A stretch of DNA of 64,000 bases, taken from positions 3,224,001-3,288,000 of the forward strand of contig NZ_CP116871.1 of the NCBI RefSeq assembly GCF_031885415.1, given 5' to 3'. Positions 1 through 8,679 of the stretch are shown piece by piece. The translations under genes and the position numbers were made by a program. Origin of the DNA: Microbacterium forte (GTDB lineage: Bacteria; Actinomycetota; Actinomycetes; Actinomycetales; Microbacteriaceae). A model generated the notes under the pieces. The model was not told the origin of the DNA, made no database searches, and was given only the letters and a program-made list of their open reading frames with translations. Numbering within the stretch: the first letter of the stretch is position 1; every line of letters starts with the position of its first letter.

Positions 1-462
1 CAGCACCGCCTCACCGCCCGACAACTCGCCGACACGTCGGTCGAGGAACTCGGGGGCGAGGCCCGCCTCGGCCAGGGACTGCTCGGCTCGTGCCTCGATG
101 TCCCACTCGTCGCCGACCGCGTCGAAGTGCGCCTGGTCGACATCGCCCGCGCTGATCGCTCGGACGGCATCGAGGGCTTCGGCGACTCCGAGCAGCTCGG
201 ACACCCGGCGGTCGACGTCGAGCGTGAGCTGCTGCGGCAGGTACGCGACCTCGCCAGTCGTGGTGAGGGATCCGGTCGTGGGACTCAGCTCGCCCGCCAT
301 GAGGCGGAGCAGTGTCGACTTGCCGGCGCCGTTGCGGCCGACCAGCCCGGTGCGACCGGAGCCGAACGATCCCGAGACCGAGTCGAGCGCGGTGGTGCCG
401 TCCGGCCAGGTGAAGGTGAGTCGGTCGAGGGTGACCGACGCGTGGAGGGTGGGTACTGACAT
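1..462 (-). CDS. ABC-F family ATPase, N-terminal part (cut by window edge)
   Basis: Only the first 154 codons lie in the window; the gene continues past position 1. The reading frame starts at an ATG read leftward from 462, with an AGGAGA ribosome site a few bases upstream. A Walker A motif (GRNGAGKST, about residues 42-50) and an ABC signature (LSGGE, about 145-150) lie in one soluble cassette with no membrane segments, as in ABC-F proteins, which act on ribosomes (translation rescue or antibiotic protection) rather than as transporters. The second cassette and linker that would prove the class are outside the window. The subgroup cannot be named. Confidence 0.8.
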   Translation of the reverse strand, partial: MSVPTLHASVTLDRLTFTWPDGTTALDSVSGSFGSGRTGLVGRNGAGKSTLLRLMAGELSPTTGSLTTTGEVAYLPQQLTLDVDRRVSELLGVAEALDAVRAISAGDVDQAHFDAVGDEWDIEARAEQSLAEAGLAPEFLDRRVGELSGGEAVL

Positions 463-661
463 GGTGTCTCCTGACGAGTGCGAGGGTGCACTGACACCGG
501 TCGCCCGAGGGCCCGTCTGAGCGGGGCGCTGTCGGAGGACAGCGGGCGTGGTCTGCCGTGGAGTCGGCGATCGTCGGGTCAGCGCGCGGAAAGGTGAGCG
601 CGGAGGCGACGGATCAGATCAAAGGACTTCCAGACACGGCGGACAGGACTCCACGACGATA

Positions 662-707
662 CCCGGGCGTGTCGGACTTTCGCAACCCCGGGCGTGTCGC
701 ACTTGCG
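662..707. repeat. Short tandem direct repeat, period 25 bp
   Basis: Two 21-bp copies, 662-682 and 687-707, begin CCCGGGCGTGTCG and match at 19 of 21 positions. They lie in the 256-bp gap between the ABC-F start and the end of the esterase gene, and no gene is apparent in that gap. They could be a paired protein-binding site or a remnant of an intergenic repeat family. Confidence 0.6.
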
Positions 708-718
708 GACAGGCTCGA

Positions 719-1375
719 TCAGGCCTTGGCGGCCCGCTCCAGCCATTTCGTGAGGAAGACGTGCACATCGCGGAGCTCTTCCTCCGAGATGCTGTGCGTG
801 AGTCCGGTGTAGACCCGCCCTGACAGCTCGGAGTGCGAGGGCAGCCACTCTGCGGTGTGGGCGACCAGCGCCTCGGGGATCACCTGGTCGTTCGTGCCTC
901 GGCCCCAGAAGACGTGCGGTCGCGACTCGGTCAGCGCTTCGTCACCCGGAAGCTCGCCGGCCGCGGCGTAGCCGCTGAGCGCCACCACGGTGTCGATGCT
1001 CTGCGGGGCGAGGCGCATGGCCTGGAGCGCGACGGCGGCGCCCTGCGAGAAGCCGAGGAGAGCCACCGCAGGAGCATCCTCCCGAGCATCGTCGAGCCAG
1101 CGCAGGAATGCCTCTGCCGCCAGCGTCACCGACGCGGCGCTGCGGCCGTCGAGGCCCTCGATGGCATACCAGGAGCGCCCCGGCATCGGCCACGGGGGTG
1201 CGAGCGGGGCGGCGACGGATGCCACGGCGATGCCCTCGGGCAGATACGGCACCAAGCCGAACAGGTCGTGCTCGTCGGCGCCGTATCCGTGCAGCAGCAC
1301 CAGCAGCGGCATCCCCGCGCGGTCTTCGGTCGACCAGCGCGTGAGGAGCCCGTCGATCATCAGTTCTTCGCTCAC
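719..1375 (-). CDS. Alpha/beta hydrolase, phospholipase/carboxylesterase-like
   Basis: This 218-residue cytoplasmic esterase has the short carboxylesterase fold. Visible are the oxyanion-hole segment LLHGYGADEHD (about 27-37), the nucleophile elbow GFSQG with Ser110, and candidate Asp163 (GTND) and His194 (LTH). No signal peptide is seen. Length suits the phospholipase/carboxylesterase family, whose members hydrolyse short acyl esters; the natural substrate cannot be read from sequence. The GTG start is preceded by CAGGAT (1382-1387) and exactly six bases, a variant of the leaderless layout. It is monocistronic and ends beside the ABC-F upstream region. Confidence 0.85.
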   Translation of the reverse strand: MSEELMIDGLLTRWSTEDRAGMPLLVLLHGYGADEHDLFGLVPYLPEGIAVASVAAPLAPPWPMPGRSWYAIEGLDGRSAASVTLAAEAFLRWLDDAREDAPAVALLGFSQGAAVALQAMRLAPQSIDTVVALSGYAAAGELPGDEALTESRPHVFWGRGTNDQVIPEALVAHTAEWLPSHSELSGRVYTGLTHSISEEELRDVHVFLTKWLERAAKA

Positions 1376-1488
1376 CCGTCCATCCTGCCAGCGCCCTCTG
1401 ACACGCGCAGGCGCTGATCGTCGGATCGTATGCCGGTCGTGGCCGCAAGTCGATGTTCAGGCGAGGATGCGGCTGGTAGAAAGGAGAC

Positions 1489-2088
1489 ATGTCCGTCCGC
1501 ACACCTGATCCCGATCCCGAGCCCGACGACGGCCTCGAGGGTTTCGGCTCCGCACAGCCTTCGCGCGACTCCAATCCGGGGTGGTTGAGCGAATACGAGC
1601 TCGCAGAGGCGAGACGCCACCTGCCGATGCTCTACGTCGAGGCGATCCCGGTGCGCACCGACGGTTCAGGCCAGGTGACCGAGATCGGCATCCTGCTGCG
1701 GTCGACCCCCATGGGCGAGATGACGCGCACGATCGTCTCGGGTCGAGTCCGGTTCGGCGAGACGATCCGCGATGCGCTGTTCCGCCACGTCGAGAACGAC
1801 CTGGGCCCGATGGCGTTCCCGCTGCTTCCGCCCCAGCCACTGCCGTTCACGGTCGCCGAGTACTTCCCGATCCCGGGGGTCAGCGCCTACCACGATGACC
1901 GTCAGCACGCCGTCTCGCTCGCGTTCGTGGTGCCGGTCACCGGCACGTGCGAGCCGCGACAGGACGCGCTCGAGGTCACGTGGTTCTCGCCGGAGGCGGC
2001 GGCGTCGGACACGGTCGCCGCCGAGATGGAGGGTGGGCGCGGCACGCTGATCCGTCTGGCGCTCGCCAATCTCGGTCTGCTCCGCTAG
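1489..2088 (+). CDS. Nudix-fold family protein (DUF4916-like) with degenerate Nudix box
   Basis: This 199-residue protein has an acidic N-terminal tail (about 1-30) followed by a Nudix-like domain. The box region starting near residue 85 keeps the first glycine and glutamate spacing (GRVRFGE) and a later Arg, but reads RHVENDLG where active Nudix enzymes have REUXEEXG, so the metal-binding glutamates are largely replaced. It may therefore not be a hydrolase. A strong AAAGGAG site precedes the ATG. It is transcribed toward the threonine aldolase gene, with a shared terminator between them. Assignment to the actinobacterial DUF4916 group is from memory of the family. Confidence 0.75.
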   Translation: MSVRTPDPDPEPDDGLEGFGSAQPSRDSNPGWLSEYELAEARRHLPMLYVEAIPVRTDGSGQVTEIGILLRSTPMGEMTRTIVSGRVRFGETIRDALFRHVENDLGPMAFPLLPPQPLPFTVAEYFPIPGVSAYHDDRQHAVSLAFVVPVTGTCEPRQDALEVTWFSPEAAASDTVAAEMEGGRGTLIRLALANLGLLR

Positions 2089-2109
2089 CGGCGCAGTCAC
2101 CGCATACGC

Positions 2110-2148
2110 GAGAGACCCACCGTCACGACTTCTGATGGTGGGTCTCTC
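2110..2148. terminator. Bidirectional intrinsic terminator
   Basis: A 12-bp perfect stem (2110-2121 with 2137-2148, GAGAGACCCACC), extended inward by four further pairs including one G-T, lies between two convergent genes. It can end transcription of both the Nudix-family gene and the threonine aldolase gene. Confidence 0.85.
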
Positions 2149-2178
2149 TCGTAGGCCGCGGGCGCCGCGACCGAATTG

Positions 2179-3246
2179 TCAGCGCGTGGTGAGGCGCGCG
2201 AGCTCTGCGACGAACTCGTCGACGTCGGACTCCTCGGTGTCGAAGCCGCACATCCAGCGGACCTCGTTGCGCACGGCATCCCAGTCGTAGAAGCGGAACT
2301 TCTCGCGCAGCCGGTCGGCGATGCCGTCGGGAAGGGTCGCGAAGACGCCGTTCGACTGGGTCGGCTGCGTGAACGACACTCCGGTGATCTCGCCGGCGGC
2401 GATGCCGGCCTCGATCGCGCCGCGCAGGCGCTGGGCCATGGCGTTCGCGTGCTGGGCGTTGCGCAGCCACAGGTCGCCCTCGAGCAGCGCGATGAGCTGC
2501 GCCGAGACGAACCGCATCTTCGACGAGAGCTGCATGTTGAACTTGCGGGAGTACTGCAGACCCGTCGACGCCTCGGGGTTCAGCACCACGATGGCCTCGC
2601 CGAGCATGGCTCCGTTCTTCGTGCCGCCGAAGCTGAGCACGTCGACACCGGCGTCGCGGGTGAAGGCGCGCAACGGCACGTCGAGGGCCGCGGCCGCGTT
2701 CGAGATGCGTGCGCCGTCGAGGTGCAGCATCATGCCGCGTTCGTGCGCGTGGTCGGCGAGCGCGCGGATCTCGTCGACGGAGTACAGGGTGCCGAGCTCG
2801 GTCGACTGCGTGATCGAGACCACGAGCGGCTGTGCGCGGTGCTCGTCGCCCCAGCCCCAGGCCTCGCGGTCGACGAGCTCGGGCGTGAGCTTGCCGTCGT
2901 CCGTCGGCACGGCGAGGATCTTGAACCCGCCGATCCGCTCGGGGGCACCGCCTTCGTCGACGTTGATGTGAGCGGTGGACGCCGCGATGACGGCGCCCCA
3001 GCGGGGCAGCATCGACTGCAGGCCGGTGACGTTCGCGCCGGTGCCGTTGAACACCGGGAAGGCCTCGACGCCCTCTCCGAAGTGCGCGCGGAAGACCTCC
3101 TGCAAACGCGCCGTGTAGGCGTCCTCGCCGTATGCGACCTGGTGGCCGCCGTTCGCCGCTGCGATGGCCGCGAGGACCTCGGGGTGGACGCCGGAATAGT
3201 TGTCGCTGGCGAAGCCCCGGACGGCGGGGTCATGCTGAATACTCAC
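2179..3246 (-). CDS. Low-specificity L-threonine aldolase
   Basis: This PLP enzyme cleaves L-threonine or allo-threonine to glycine and acetaldehyde. It has 355 residues, the usual length. The PLP-binding lysine is Lys210 in SFGGTKNG, the cofactor aspartate lies in LHLDGAR (about 175-180), and the N terminus carries the family hallmark FASDNYSGVHPEVL. The GTG start at 3246 has TAGGCT (3253-3258) exactly six bases upstream, so the mRNA is probably leaderless. The gene is divergent from the MFS gene at 3336, whose own leaderless promoter is also in the 90-bp gap. Confidence 0.92.
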   Translation of the reverse strand: MSIQHDPAVRGFASDNYSGVHPEVLAAIAAANGGHQVAYGEDAYTARLQEVFRAHFGEGVEAFPVFNGTGANVTGLQSMLPRWGAVIAASTAHINVDEGGAPERIGGFKILAVPTDDGKLTPELVDREAWGWGDEHRAQPLVVSITQSTELGTLYSVDEIRALADHAHERGMMLHLDGARISNAAAALDVPLRAFTRDAGVDVLSFGGTKNGAMLGEAIVVLNPEASTGLQYSRKFNMQLSSKMRFVSAQLIALLEGDLWLRNAQHANAMAQRLRGAIEAGIAAGEITGVSFTQPTQSNGVFATLPDGIADRLREKFRFYDWDAVRNEVRWMCGFDTEESDVDEFVAELARLTTR

Positions 3247-3335
3247 CGCACAAGCCTATTGCCGGATGCCGGCCGCAGACGCCGCGCTGCGGAACCGCTC
3301 TACCGAATGTCCGAGGCCCCGCCTACCCTCTAATC

Positions 3336-4805
3336 ATGGAGCGCACCGCAGCGAAGACGGCCTTCGCGAACGTCCTCGTCAACACGCTCATCGCGAACGT
3401 GACGACGAGCTTCCTGTGGTTCGCGCTGACGTTCTGGGTGTACATCGAGACGCAGTCGGTGCTCGCGACCGGCATCATCGGCGGCGCCTACATGCTGTTC
3501 GTCGCCTTCTTCGCGATGATCTTCGGCACGATCGTCGATCGCAACCGCAAGCACACGGTGATGCTGCTCTCGAGCGTCATCTCGGCGGTCGCGTTCCTGA
3601 TTGCGGGGGTGCTCTACGTCTGGCAGCCCGAGTCGGCGCTGCTCGACCTCGGCGGCCCGTGGTTCTGGCTGTTCTCGGCGATCATCCTGTTCGGCGGGGT
3701 CATCGAGCAGCTGCGCAACATCGCGCTCTCGACCACGGTCACGCTGCTGGTGCCCGAAGACCGGCGGGCCAACGCCAACGGCCTCGTCGGCACGGTGCAG
3801 GGGCTGGCCTTCCTCGTGACGAGCGTGTTCTCGGGGCTCTCGATCGGCTTCCTCGGCATGGGGTGGACTCTGGCGATCGCGATCGGCGCGATGGTGCTGA
3901 CGTTCGTGCACCTGCTCTTCATCCGCATCCCCGAGGGGGCACCGCACCCCGACCCCGACGCCAAGAGCGCACTCGACTTCCGCGGCAGCGTGGCGGCCAT
4001 CAGGCTGGCGCCCGGGCTGTTCGCGCTGATCATCTTCTCGACCTTCAACAACCTCATCGGCGGCGTGTACATGGCGCTGATGGACCCCTACGGTCTCACC
4101 CTCTTCGACGCCCAGATGTGGGGGTTCGCTCTCGCGTTCGCGTCGACCGGGTTCCTGATCGGCGGCGGGCTCGTGGCGAAGTTCGGCCTCGGCGCGAAGC
4201 CGATGCGCACGCTGCTGCTGGTCGTGATCGCGATGGGCATCCTCGGCTCGCTCTTCATGCTGCGCGAGTGGTGGCCGCTCTATGTGATCGGCATGTGGAT
4301 CTACATGGCTCTCGTGCCTCCCGTCGAGGCGGCGGAGCAGACGATCATCCAGAAGGTGGTCCGCTACGACCGGCAGGGGCGCGTGTTCGGCGTCGCCGCC
4401 GCGATGGAGGCCGCAGCCGCCCCCATCACGGCGTTCCTGATCGCGCCGATCGCCGAGTTCCTGATCATCCCGTACATGAAGACCTCCGAGGGGCAGCAGC
4501 AGTGGGAGTGGCTGCTCGGCACGGGGGATGCTCGGGGCATAGCGCTGATCTGCCTGTTCGCGGGCATCATCATGGTGGTGGCTGCCACACTCGCGTTCTT
4601 CACGAAGTCGTATCGCAAGCTCACCGAGCTCTATGCGAACGCCCCGGAGCAGGATCCGAACGGCGAGGATGCTGTGGAGGACGGCGATGCCAGCGACGCT
4701 GCAGGGGCAGACGCGGTCGCGAATCGCAGCGTCGACGACCGCATCGCAGATTCCCCGCCGCCGCTGCGGGGGCTGCCGCCCGAAGTGCCCGACGCGCGTC
4801 GCTAG
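3336..4805 (+). CDS. MFS transporter
   Basis: The 489-residue protein has about twelve membrane segments and the MFS loop-2 motif (GTIVDRNRKH), so it is a secondary carrier of the plasma membrane, probably an exporter. A soluble acidic tail of roughly 70 residues follows the last helix (about 420-489). The frame is open upstream, but I choose ATG 3336 because TACCCT (3324-3329) lies exactly six bases before it, predicting a leaderless transcript; no ribosome site is present. Substrate is unknown. It is transcribed divergently from threonine aldolase and converges on an SDR gene 15 bp away. Confidence 0.85.
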   Translation: MERTAAKTAFANVLVNTLIANVTTSFLWFALTFWVYIETQSVLATGIIGGAYMLFVAFFAMIFGTIVDRNRKHTVMLLSSVISAVAFLIAGVLYVWQPESALLDLGGPWFWLFSAIILFGGVIEQLRNIALSTTVTLLVPEDRRANANGLVGTVQGLAFLVTSVFSGLSIGFLGMGWTLAIAIGAMVLTFVHLLFIRIPEGAPHPDPDAKSALDFRGSVAAIRLAPGLFALIIFSTFNNLIGGVYMALMDPYGLTLFDAQMWGFALAFASTGFLIGGGLVAKFGLGAKPMRTLLLVVIAMGILGSLFMLREWWPLYVIGMWIYMALVPPVEAAEQTIIQKVVRYDRQGRVFGVAAAMEAAAAPITAFLIAPIAEFLIIPYMKTSEGQQQWEWLLGTGDARGIALICLFAGIIMVVAATLAFFTKSYRKLTELYANAPEQDPNGEDAVEDGDASDAAGADAVANRSVDDRIADSPPPLRGLPPEVPDARR

Positions 4806-4820
4806 CCGCGGTCGACCGGG

Positions 4821-5462
4821 TCAGTCGAGCGTGAGGATCTGGTCGTTGAGATCGGCGGCGTCGCCGTCCCACAGGGCCAGCACACGCGGTGCGAGTGACT
4901 CGGGGTCGAGCGCCTTCGCCCGGAACACGACGGATGCCGCGCGCAGCGGCTCCCCGGCATCCCCGGCCGCCTTGGCGAAGCCCTGAGCCACGGCGCGTGT
5001 CCACGCCTCGCTCGCCGCCTTGACGGCCGCGTAGTTCGCACCGCCCGCCAGAGGGCGCCCCACGGCGGTGGACGAGACGATCGCGAAACGTCCGGCATCC
5101 GACGCACGCAGTGCACCGTCGAACGCCCGGCTGGTCGCGCGCACCGCATCGAGCGCCGGCAGGAGGGCGCGGAAGTCGTCATCGGACTGCCCGGCGAGCC
5201 CGCCGCCGCCGCGCCAGCCGCCGACCAGCGGGATCACCGCGTCAACCGTGTCGAGCCGTGAGGCCAGCTCCGTCATCGCCTCCAGTGAGGTCGCGTCAGC
5301 CACCTCGACCTGGGCTCCGATCGACCGCAGCGATTGCAGCCGCTCGGCGGAGCGACCGGTGGCGATCACCCGCGCCCCGGCGTCGACGAGTGCCCGAGCG
5401 AGCGCGAGTCCCGAAGGGCTGGTGGCTCCGGCGAGGAGGACGGTTCTGTCGGTGACGCTCAT
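4821..5462 (-). CDS. Short-chain dehydrogenase/reductase (SDR)
   Basis: This 213-residue Rossmann protein has a nucleotide-binding motif GATSPSG near the N terminus, a conserved Ser in VSSTAVG, and the catalytic YAAVK. It is slightly short for a classical SDR (about 250), with an abbreviated C-terminal region. The oxidoreductase substrate is not predictable. It converges on the MFS gene and is followed upstream by the DUF6421 gene in the same orientation, 105 bp away, so it may have its own promoter. Confidence 0.85.
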   Translation of the reverse strand: MSVTDRTVLLAGATSPSGLALARALVDAGARVIATGRSAERLQSLRSIGAQVEVADATSLEAMTELASRLDTVDAVIPLVGGWRGGGGLAGQSDDDFRALLPALDAVRATSRAFDGALRASDAGRFAIVSSTAVGRPLAGGANYAAVKAASEAWTRAVAQGFAKAAGDAGEPLRAASVVFRAKALDPESLAPRVLALWDGDAADLNDQILTLD

Positions 5463-5567
5463 GTGCTCAACTCTCGTGAAGAAACAGTTCTGCGGCCACC
5501 CCGGGCAGGAATGGCCGCAGATGCTGCGTCCGATCGCCCCCGCGACCGGACCCCAGAAATGCGCGAG

Positions 5568-7007
5568 TCAGTCGTCGGTGCCCCGGATGCCGACGGTCGA
5601 CTCGATGACCGGCTTCATCTTCTTGTCGAGGGCTTCGAAGAACATGGAGAGGGGGAACTCGTCGTCCAGCACCGCGTCGGTGAAACCCTTCGGGGCGCCG
5701 GCGAGGATCTCGTCCGGAAGACCGCGGGCCCAACGCGAGGCGGGGTTCGGGGTGAGCACGGAACGGACGAGATCGTAGGCGGCCAGCCAGTGAGCCGTCT
5801 TCGGGCGATCGATCGAGCGCCAGTAGAGCTCGTCGATCGCATCGCCGAGGGCGACGACCGCATCGGGCACGGCAGCCCAGTCGAACGCGAGGGCGGTGTC
5901 GGTCCAGTGCAGCACGCCGCGCTGGTGCAGCCAGGCGAACAGCAGCTGTCCACCGAGACCGTCGTAGTTGCGCACACGCGATCCCGTGATCGCGAAGCGG
6001 AAGATCCGGTCGAAGATCACGGCGTACTGCACGAGGTCCGCGTGGTCGAGCATCTCGTGCTCGGAGTCGGAGAGGCTCTCGCCGGCCTCGGCACGCGCAC
6101 GCAGGGACCGCTCGATGTTCACCGACTCGCGGAACGCGGTCAGGTCGCACCGCAGCTCTTCGAGCGAGTAGAGGAAGAACGGCATCCGCTGCTTGATCAT
6201 GAACGGGTCGAACGGCAGGTCGCCGCGCATGTGGGTGCGGTCGTGGATGATGTCCCACATCACGAACGCGCGCTCGGTCAGCGCCTGGTCGTCGAGCATC
6301 GCGGCGGCGCGCTCGGGAAGCTCGAGCTTGGTGATCTCGGCAGCCGCGCGGGTGACCCGACGGTAGCGGGCGGCCTCACGGTCCTGGAAGATCGCGCCCC
6401 ACGTGAACGAGGGGATCTCGCGCATCGCGACGGTCTCGGGGAACAGCACGGCCGAGTTCGTGTCGTACCCGGGCGTGAAGTCGACGAGCCGCAGCGAGAC
6501 GAACAGCTTGTTGCCGTAGTCGCCGGCCTCGAGGGCCGCGATGAACTCGGGCCAGATGGTCTCGACGATGAGCGCCTCGACGAGGCGATCGCTCGAGCCG
6601 TTCTGTGTGTACATCGGGAAGACGACCAGATGACGGATGCCGTCGACCCGGTGCTGCTGAGGCTGGAAAGCCATGAGCGAATCCAAGAAGTCCGGCACGC
6701 CGAATCCTTCGGAGACCCAGCGGTCGAAATCGACGATCGACGCGGCGAGGTACTCGGCGTCGTGCGGGAAGGCCGGGGCGAGGGCGCGGATGCCGGCGGT
6801 GACCGCCCCGACGAGATCGCGGGCTGCGGCGTGGTGCGCAGCATCCGGGATCGAGCCGTCCTTGATCTGCATCTCGCGGATCGCGATCGCCGCGTCCTTG
6901 AGCTGCGCCCACGCCGCGGAGGATTCCGCGGTCGATGCGTCTTCGACGACCTCGGGTTCGCCGACGATGGCCTGTGCAGCGGAGCTGTTGGCGGAAATGA
7001 TGGACAT
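5568..7007 (-). CDS. DUF6421 family protein
   Basis: This 479-residue soluble protein has no recognisable catalytic motif and matches, from memory, the actinobacterial DUF6421 family of unknown function. Start choice: an upstream in-frame ATG at 7049 would add 14 residues, but the ATG at 7007 has a good GGAGG at the right distance, so I use it. It is divergent from an Lrp/AsnC regulator across 72 bp that hold an inverted repeat, which suggests that the regulator controls it, perhaps in response to an amino acid. Confidence 0.75.
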   Translation of the reverse strand: MSIISANSSAAQAIVGEPEVVEDASTAESSAAWAQLKDAAIAIREMQIKDGSIPDAAHHAAARDLVGAVTAGIRALAPAFPHDAEYLAASIVDFDRWVSEGFGVPDFLDSLMAFQPQQHRVDGIRHLVVFPMYTQNGSSDRLVEALIVETIWPEFIAALEAGDYGNKLFVSLRLVDFTPGYDTNSAVLFPETVAMREIPSFTWGAIFQDREAARYRRVTRAAAEITKLELPERAAAMLDDQALTERAFVMWDIIHDRTHMRGDLPFDPFMIKQRMPFFLYSLEELRCDLTAFRESVNIERSLRARAEAGESLSDSEHEMLDHADLVQYAVIFDRIFRFAITGSRVRNYDGLGGQLLFAWLHQRGVLHWTDTALAFDWAAVPDAVVALGDAIDELYWRSIDRPKTAHWLAAYDLVRSVLTPNPASRWARGLPDEILAGAPKGFTDAVLDDEFPLSMFFEALDKKMKPVIESTVGIRGTDD

Positions 7008-7038
7008 CGGGACCTCCGATCGGAGACTTTCACGGAAA

Positions 7039-7059
7039 GATTCCGGCATATACGGAATC
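7039..7059. promoter_or_regulatory. Putative Lrp/AsnC operator
   Basis: Perfect 7-bp arms, GATTCCG (7039-7045) and CGGAATC (7053-7059), are separated by an AT-rich 7-bp spacer. The site lies between the divergent DUF6421 and Lrp/AsnC genes, just upstream of the regulator's -10 (TAATAT, 7067-7072). Position suggests control of both. Confidence 0.6.
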
Positions 7060-7079
7060 CTGACGATAATATTACATCC

Positions 7080-7538
7080 ATGGATGACTCCGTCGACCGC
7101 GCGATCCTGGCCGAGATCTCACGAGACGGGCGTGCGACGCTGTCTCAGCTCTCCGACGCCGTCGGGCTCTCCGTCTCGGCCGTCCAGTCGCGACTCCGCC
7201 GCCTGGAGACCAGAGGCGTCATCACCGGCTACCGTGCGATCCTCGACCCCGAGCTGGTCGGCACCCCTCTCTCGGCGTTCATCGAGATCACCCCTCTCGA
7301 CCCGGCCCAGCCCGACAACGCCCCCGAGCTTCTCGAGCACCTCGACGCGATCGAGGCGTGCCATTCGATCGCCGGCGACGCCAGCTACATGCTGTTCGTG
7401 CGGGTCGCATCGCCGCGTGCGCTGGAAGAGCTCGTGCGCGACATCCGCCTCGCGGCGAACGTCAGCACCCGCACGACGGTCGTGCTGCAGACCTACTACG
7501 AGCACCGGCCGATCATCTCGGTCGCCCCCGACGCCTGA
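7080..7538 (+). CDS. Lrp/AsnC family transcriptional regulator
   Basis: This 152-residue regulator has an N-terminal winged helix-turn-helix (about 1-60, DSVDRAILAEI through the recognition helix SAVQSRLRRLE) and a C-terminal RAM effector domain, the usual size for the family. The reading frame is open far upstream, but the protein begins at ATG 7080: the sequence before it is intergenic and TAATAT lies seven bases upstream, so the transcript is nearly leaderless. It likely binds the 7039-7059 palindrome and regulates itself and the divergent DUF6421 gene. The amino-acid ligand is unknown. Confidence 0.88.
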   Translation: MDDSVDRAILAEISRDGRATLSQLSDAVGLSVSAVQSRLRRLETRGVITGYRAILDPELVGTPLSAFIEITPLDPAQPDNAPELLEHLDAIEACHSIAGDASYMLFVRVASPRALEELVRDIRLAANVSTRTTVVLQTYYEHRPIISVAPDA

Positions 7539-7652
7539 TCCCGGTTTCGAACACCTGATCGCACTCTGGAAGAACGGCGTCGCACCGGCCATACTGTGAC
7601 AGATCTCTCGTCGCAGAGGATCCCACGCCAGCGCTGACTCCCAGGAGCATCC

Positions 7653-7943
7653 ATGTCCTTCCAGGCATACCTCGACAAGGTCGAGACCCAGACCGGCCTC
7701 ACGCCTCGCCAGTTCATCGCACTCGCCAAGGAGCAGGGGTTCGACGAGTCGACCAAGTCGACCGTGGTCCTCAACTGGCTCAAGCAGGACTACGGCCTCG
7801 GCCACGGCCATGCGCAGGCGATGGTGCACGTGATCCTCAAGGGCCCGAAGATCAGCGACAAGCACGTCGGCAAGGGCGGAGCGCACGGTGACGCGTCCGA
7901 CACCCTCTGGCTCGACGGCAAAGACAGCAACCCGAACCCCTGA
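7653..7943 (+). CDS. DUF4287 domain protein
   Basis: This 96-residue soluble protein is almost entirely one DUF4287 domain (SFQAYLDKVETQTGLTP, then WLKQDYGLGHGHAQAMVH). The family is common in Actinobacteria and has no established function; members often sit beside small enzymes. An AGGAG site precedes the ATG. A possible -10 (TACTGT) lies in the 114-bp gap after the Lrp gene. The RibD-like gene follows after 37 bp in the same direction and may be co-transcribed. Confidence 0.8.
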   Translation: MSFQAYLDKVETQTGLTPRQFIALAKEQGFDESTKSTVVLNWLKQDYGLGHGHAQAMVHVILKGPKISDKHVGKGGAHGDASDTLWLDGKDSNPNP

Positions 7944-7980
7944 CCTGCGTCTCCCGGCACACGACAGAAGAGAGAGAATC

Positions 7981-8625
7981 ATGGCCGTCCGCGTCGATCT
8001 CAACGTCTCCCTCGACGGATTCGCGACCACCACCGACCAGACACCGGAGAACCCCTTCGGCGACGACTGGCCGCGTCTGGTCGCTGCCTACGCCGCGACG
8101 CGGACGTTCCGCAGCCGCGTGCTCGGTGACGACTCAGGAGCAGGCACGACCGGAGTCGACGAGAAGTACGCCCACGCCTACTTCGAGGGGATCGGCGCCG
8201 AGATCATGGGCGCCGGGATGTTCGGCCTGCACCAGTTCCCGGACGATCCGCAGTGGCGCGGCTGGTGGGGCGATGAACCGCCGTTCGAGGTGCCGGTCTT
8301 CGTTCTCACCCATACTGCGCGCGACTCGATCGAGTTCGTGAACGGCACCGTCTTCCACTTCGTCGCCGGGAGCCCGGAAGAGGTGCTGCCGCGTGCTCTG
8401 GACGCCGCGAACGGGGGCGATGTGCGCATCGGCGGCGGTATCGACGTGGTGCGGCAGTTCCTCGGGGCGGGACTGGTCGATCGGGTGCACCTCGCGGTGA
8501 ACCCTCTCGTGCTCGGCCGGGGCGAGCGCATCTGGGACGGTCTGCGCGGGATCGAGAACGGCTACGACGTCGAGTCCGAGGTCGCCGAGTCGGGAGTCAC
8601 GCATCTGACCTTCCACCGGGGCTGA
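7981..8625 (+). CDS. Dihydrofolate reductase/RibD C-terminal family protein
   Basis: This 214-residue protein begins MAVRVDLNVSLDGFATT, the typical opening of RibD_C/DHFR-like proteins, and ends with the NADPH-site region GGGIDVVRQFLGAGLVDRVHL and the conserved NPLVLGRGERIW. It is a stand-alone reductase-fold protein without a deaminase domain, so it is not the riboflavin enzyme itself. The reaction is unknown. ATG 7981 follows an AGAGAGAGA purine stretch that acts as a ribosome site. Confidence 0.82.
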   Translation: MAVRVDLNVSLDGFATTTDQTPENPFGDDWPRLVAAYAATRTFRSRVLGDDSGAGTTGVDEKYAHAYFEGIGAEIMGAGMFGLHQFPDDPQWRGWWGDEPPFEVPVFVLTHTARDSIEFVNGTVFHFVAGSPEEVLPRALDAANGGDVRIGGGIDVVRQFLGAGLVDRVHLAVNPLVLGRGERIWDGLRGIENGYDVESEVAESGVTHLTFHRG

Positions 8626-8679
8626 GCCCGCGGCATCGTCCGCGCGTCGTCCATCGGCGGCCCCAGTAGGATTCCCTGC

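Noticed and set aside
5334..7079. N-terminal extension of the Lrp/AsnC frame by about 580 residues
   Set aside because: It is antisense to the DUF6421 gene and not protein-like; Lrp homology begins at 7080.
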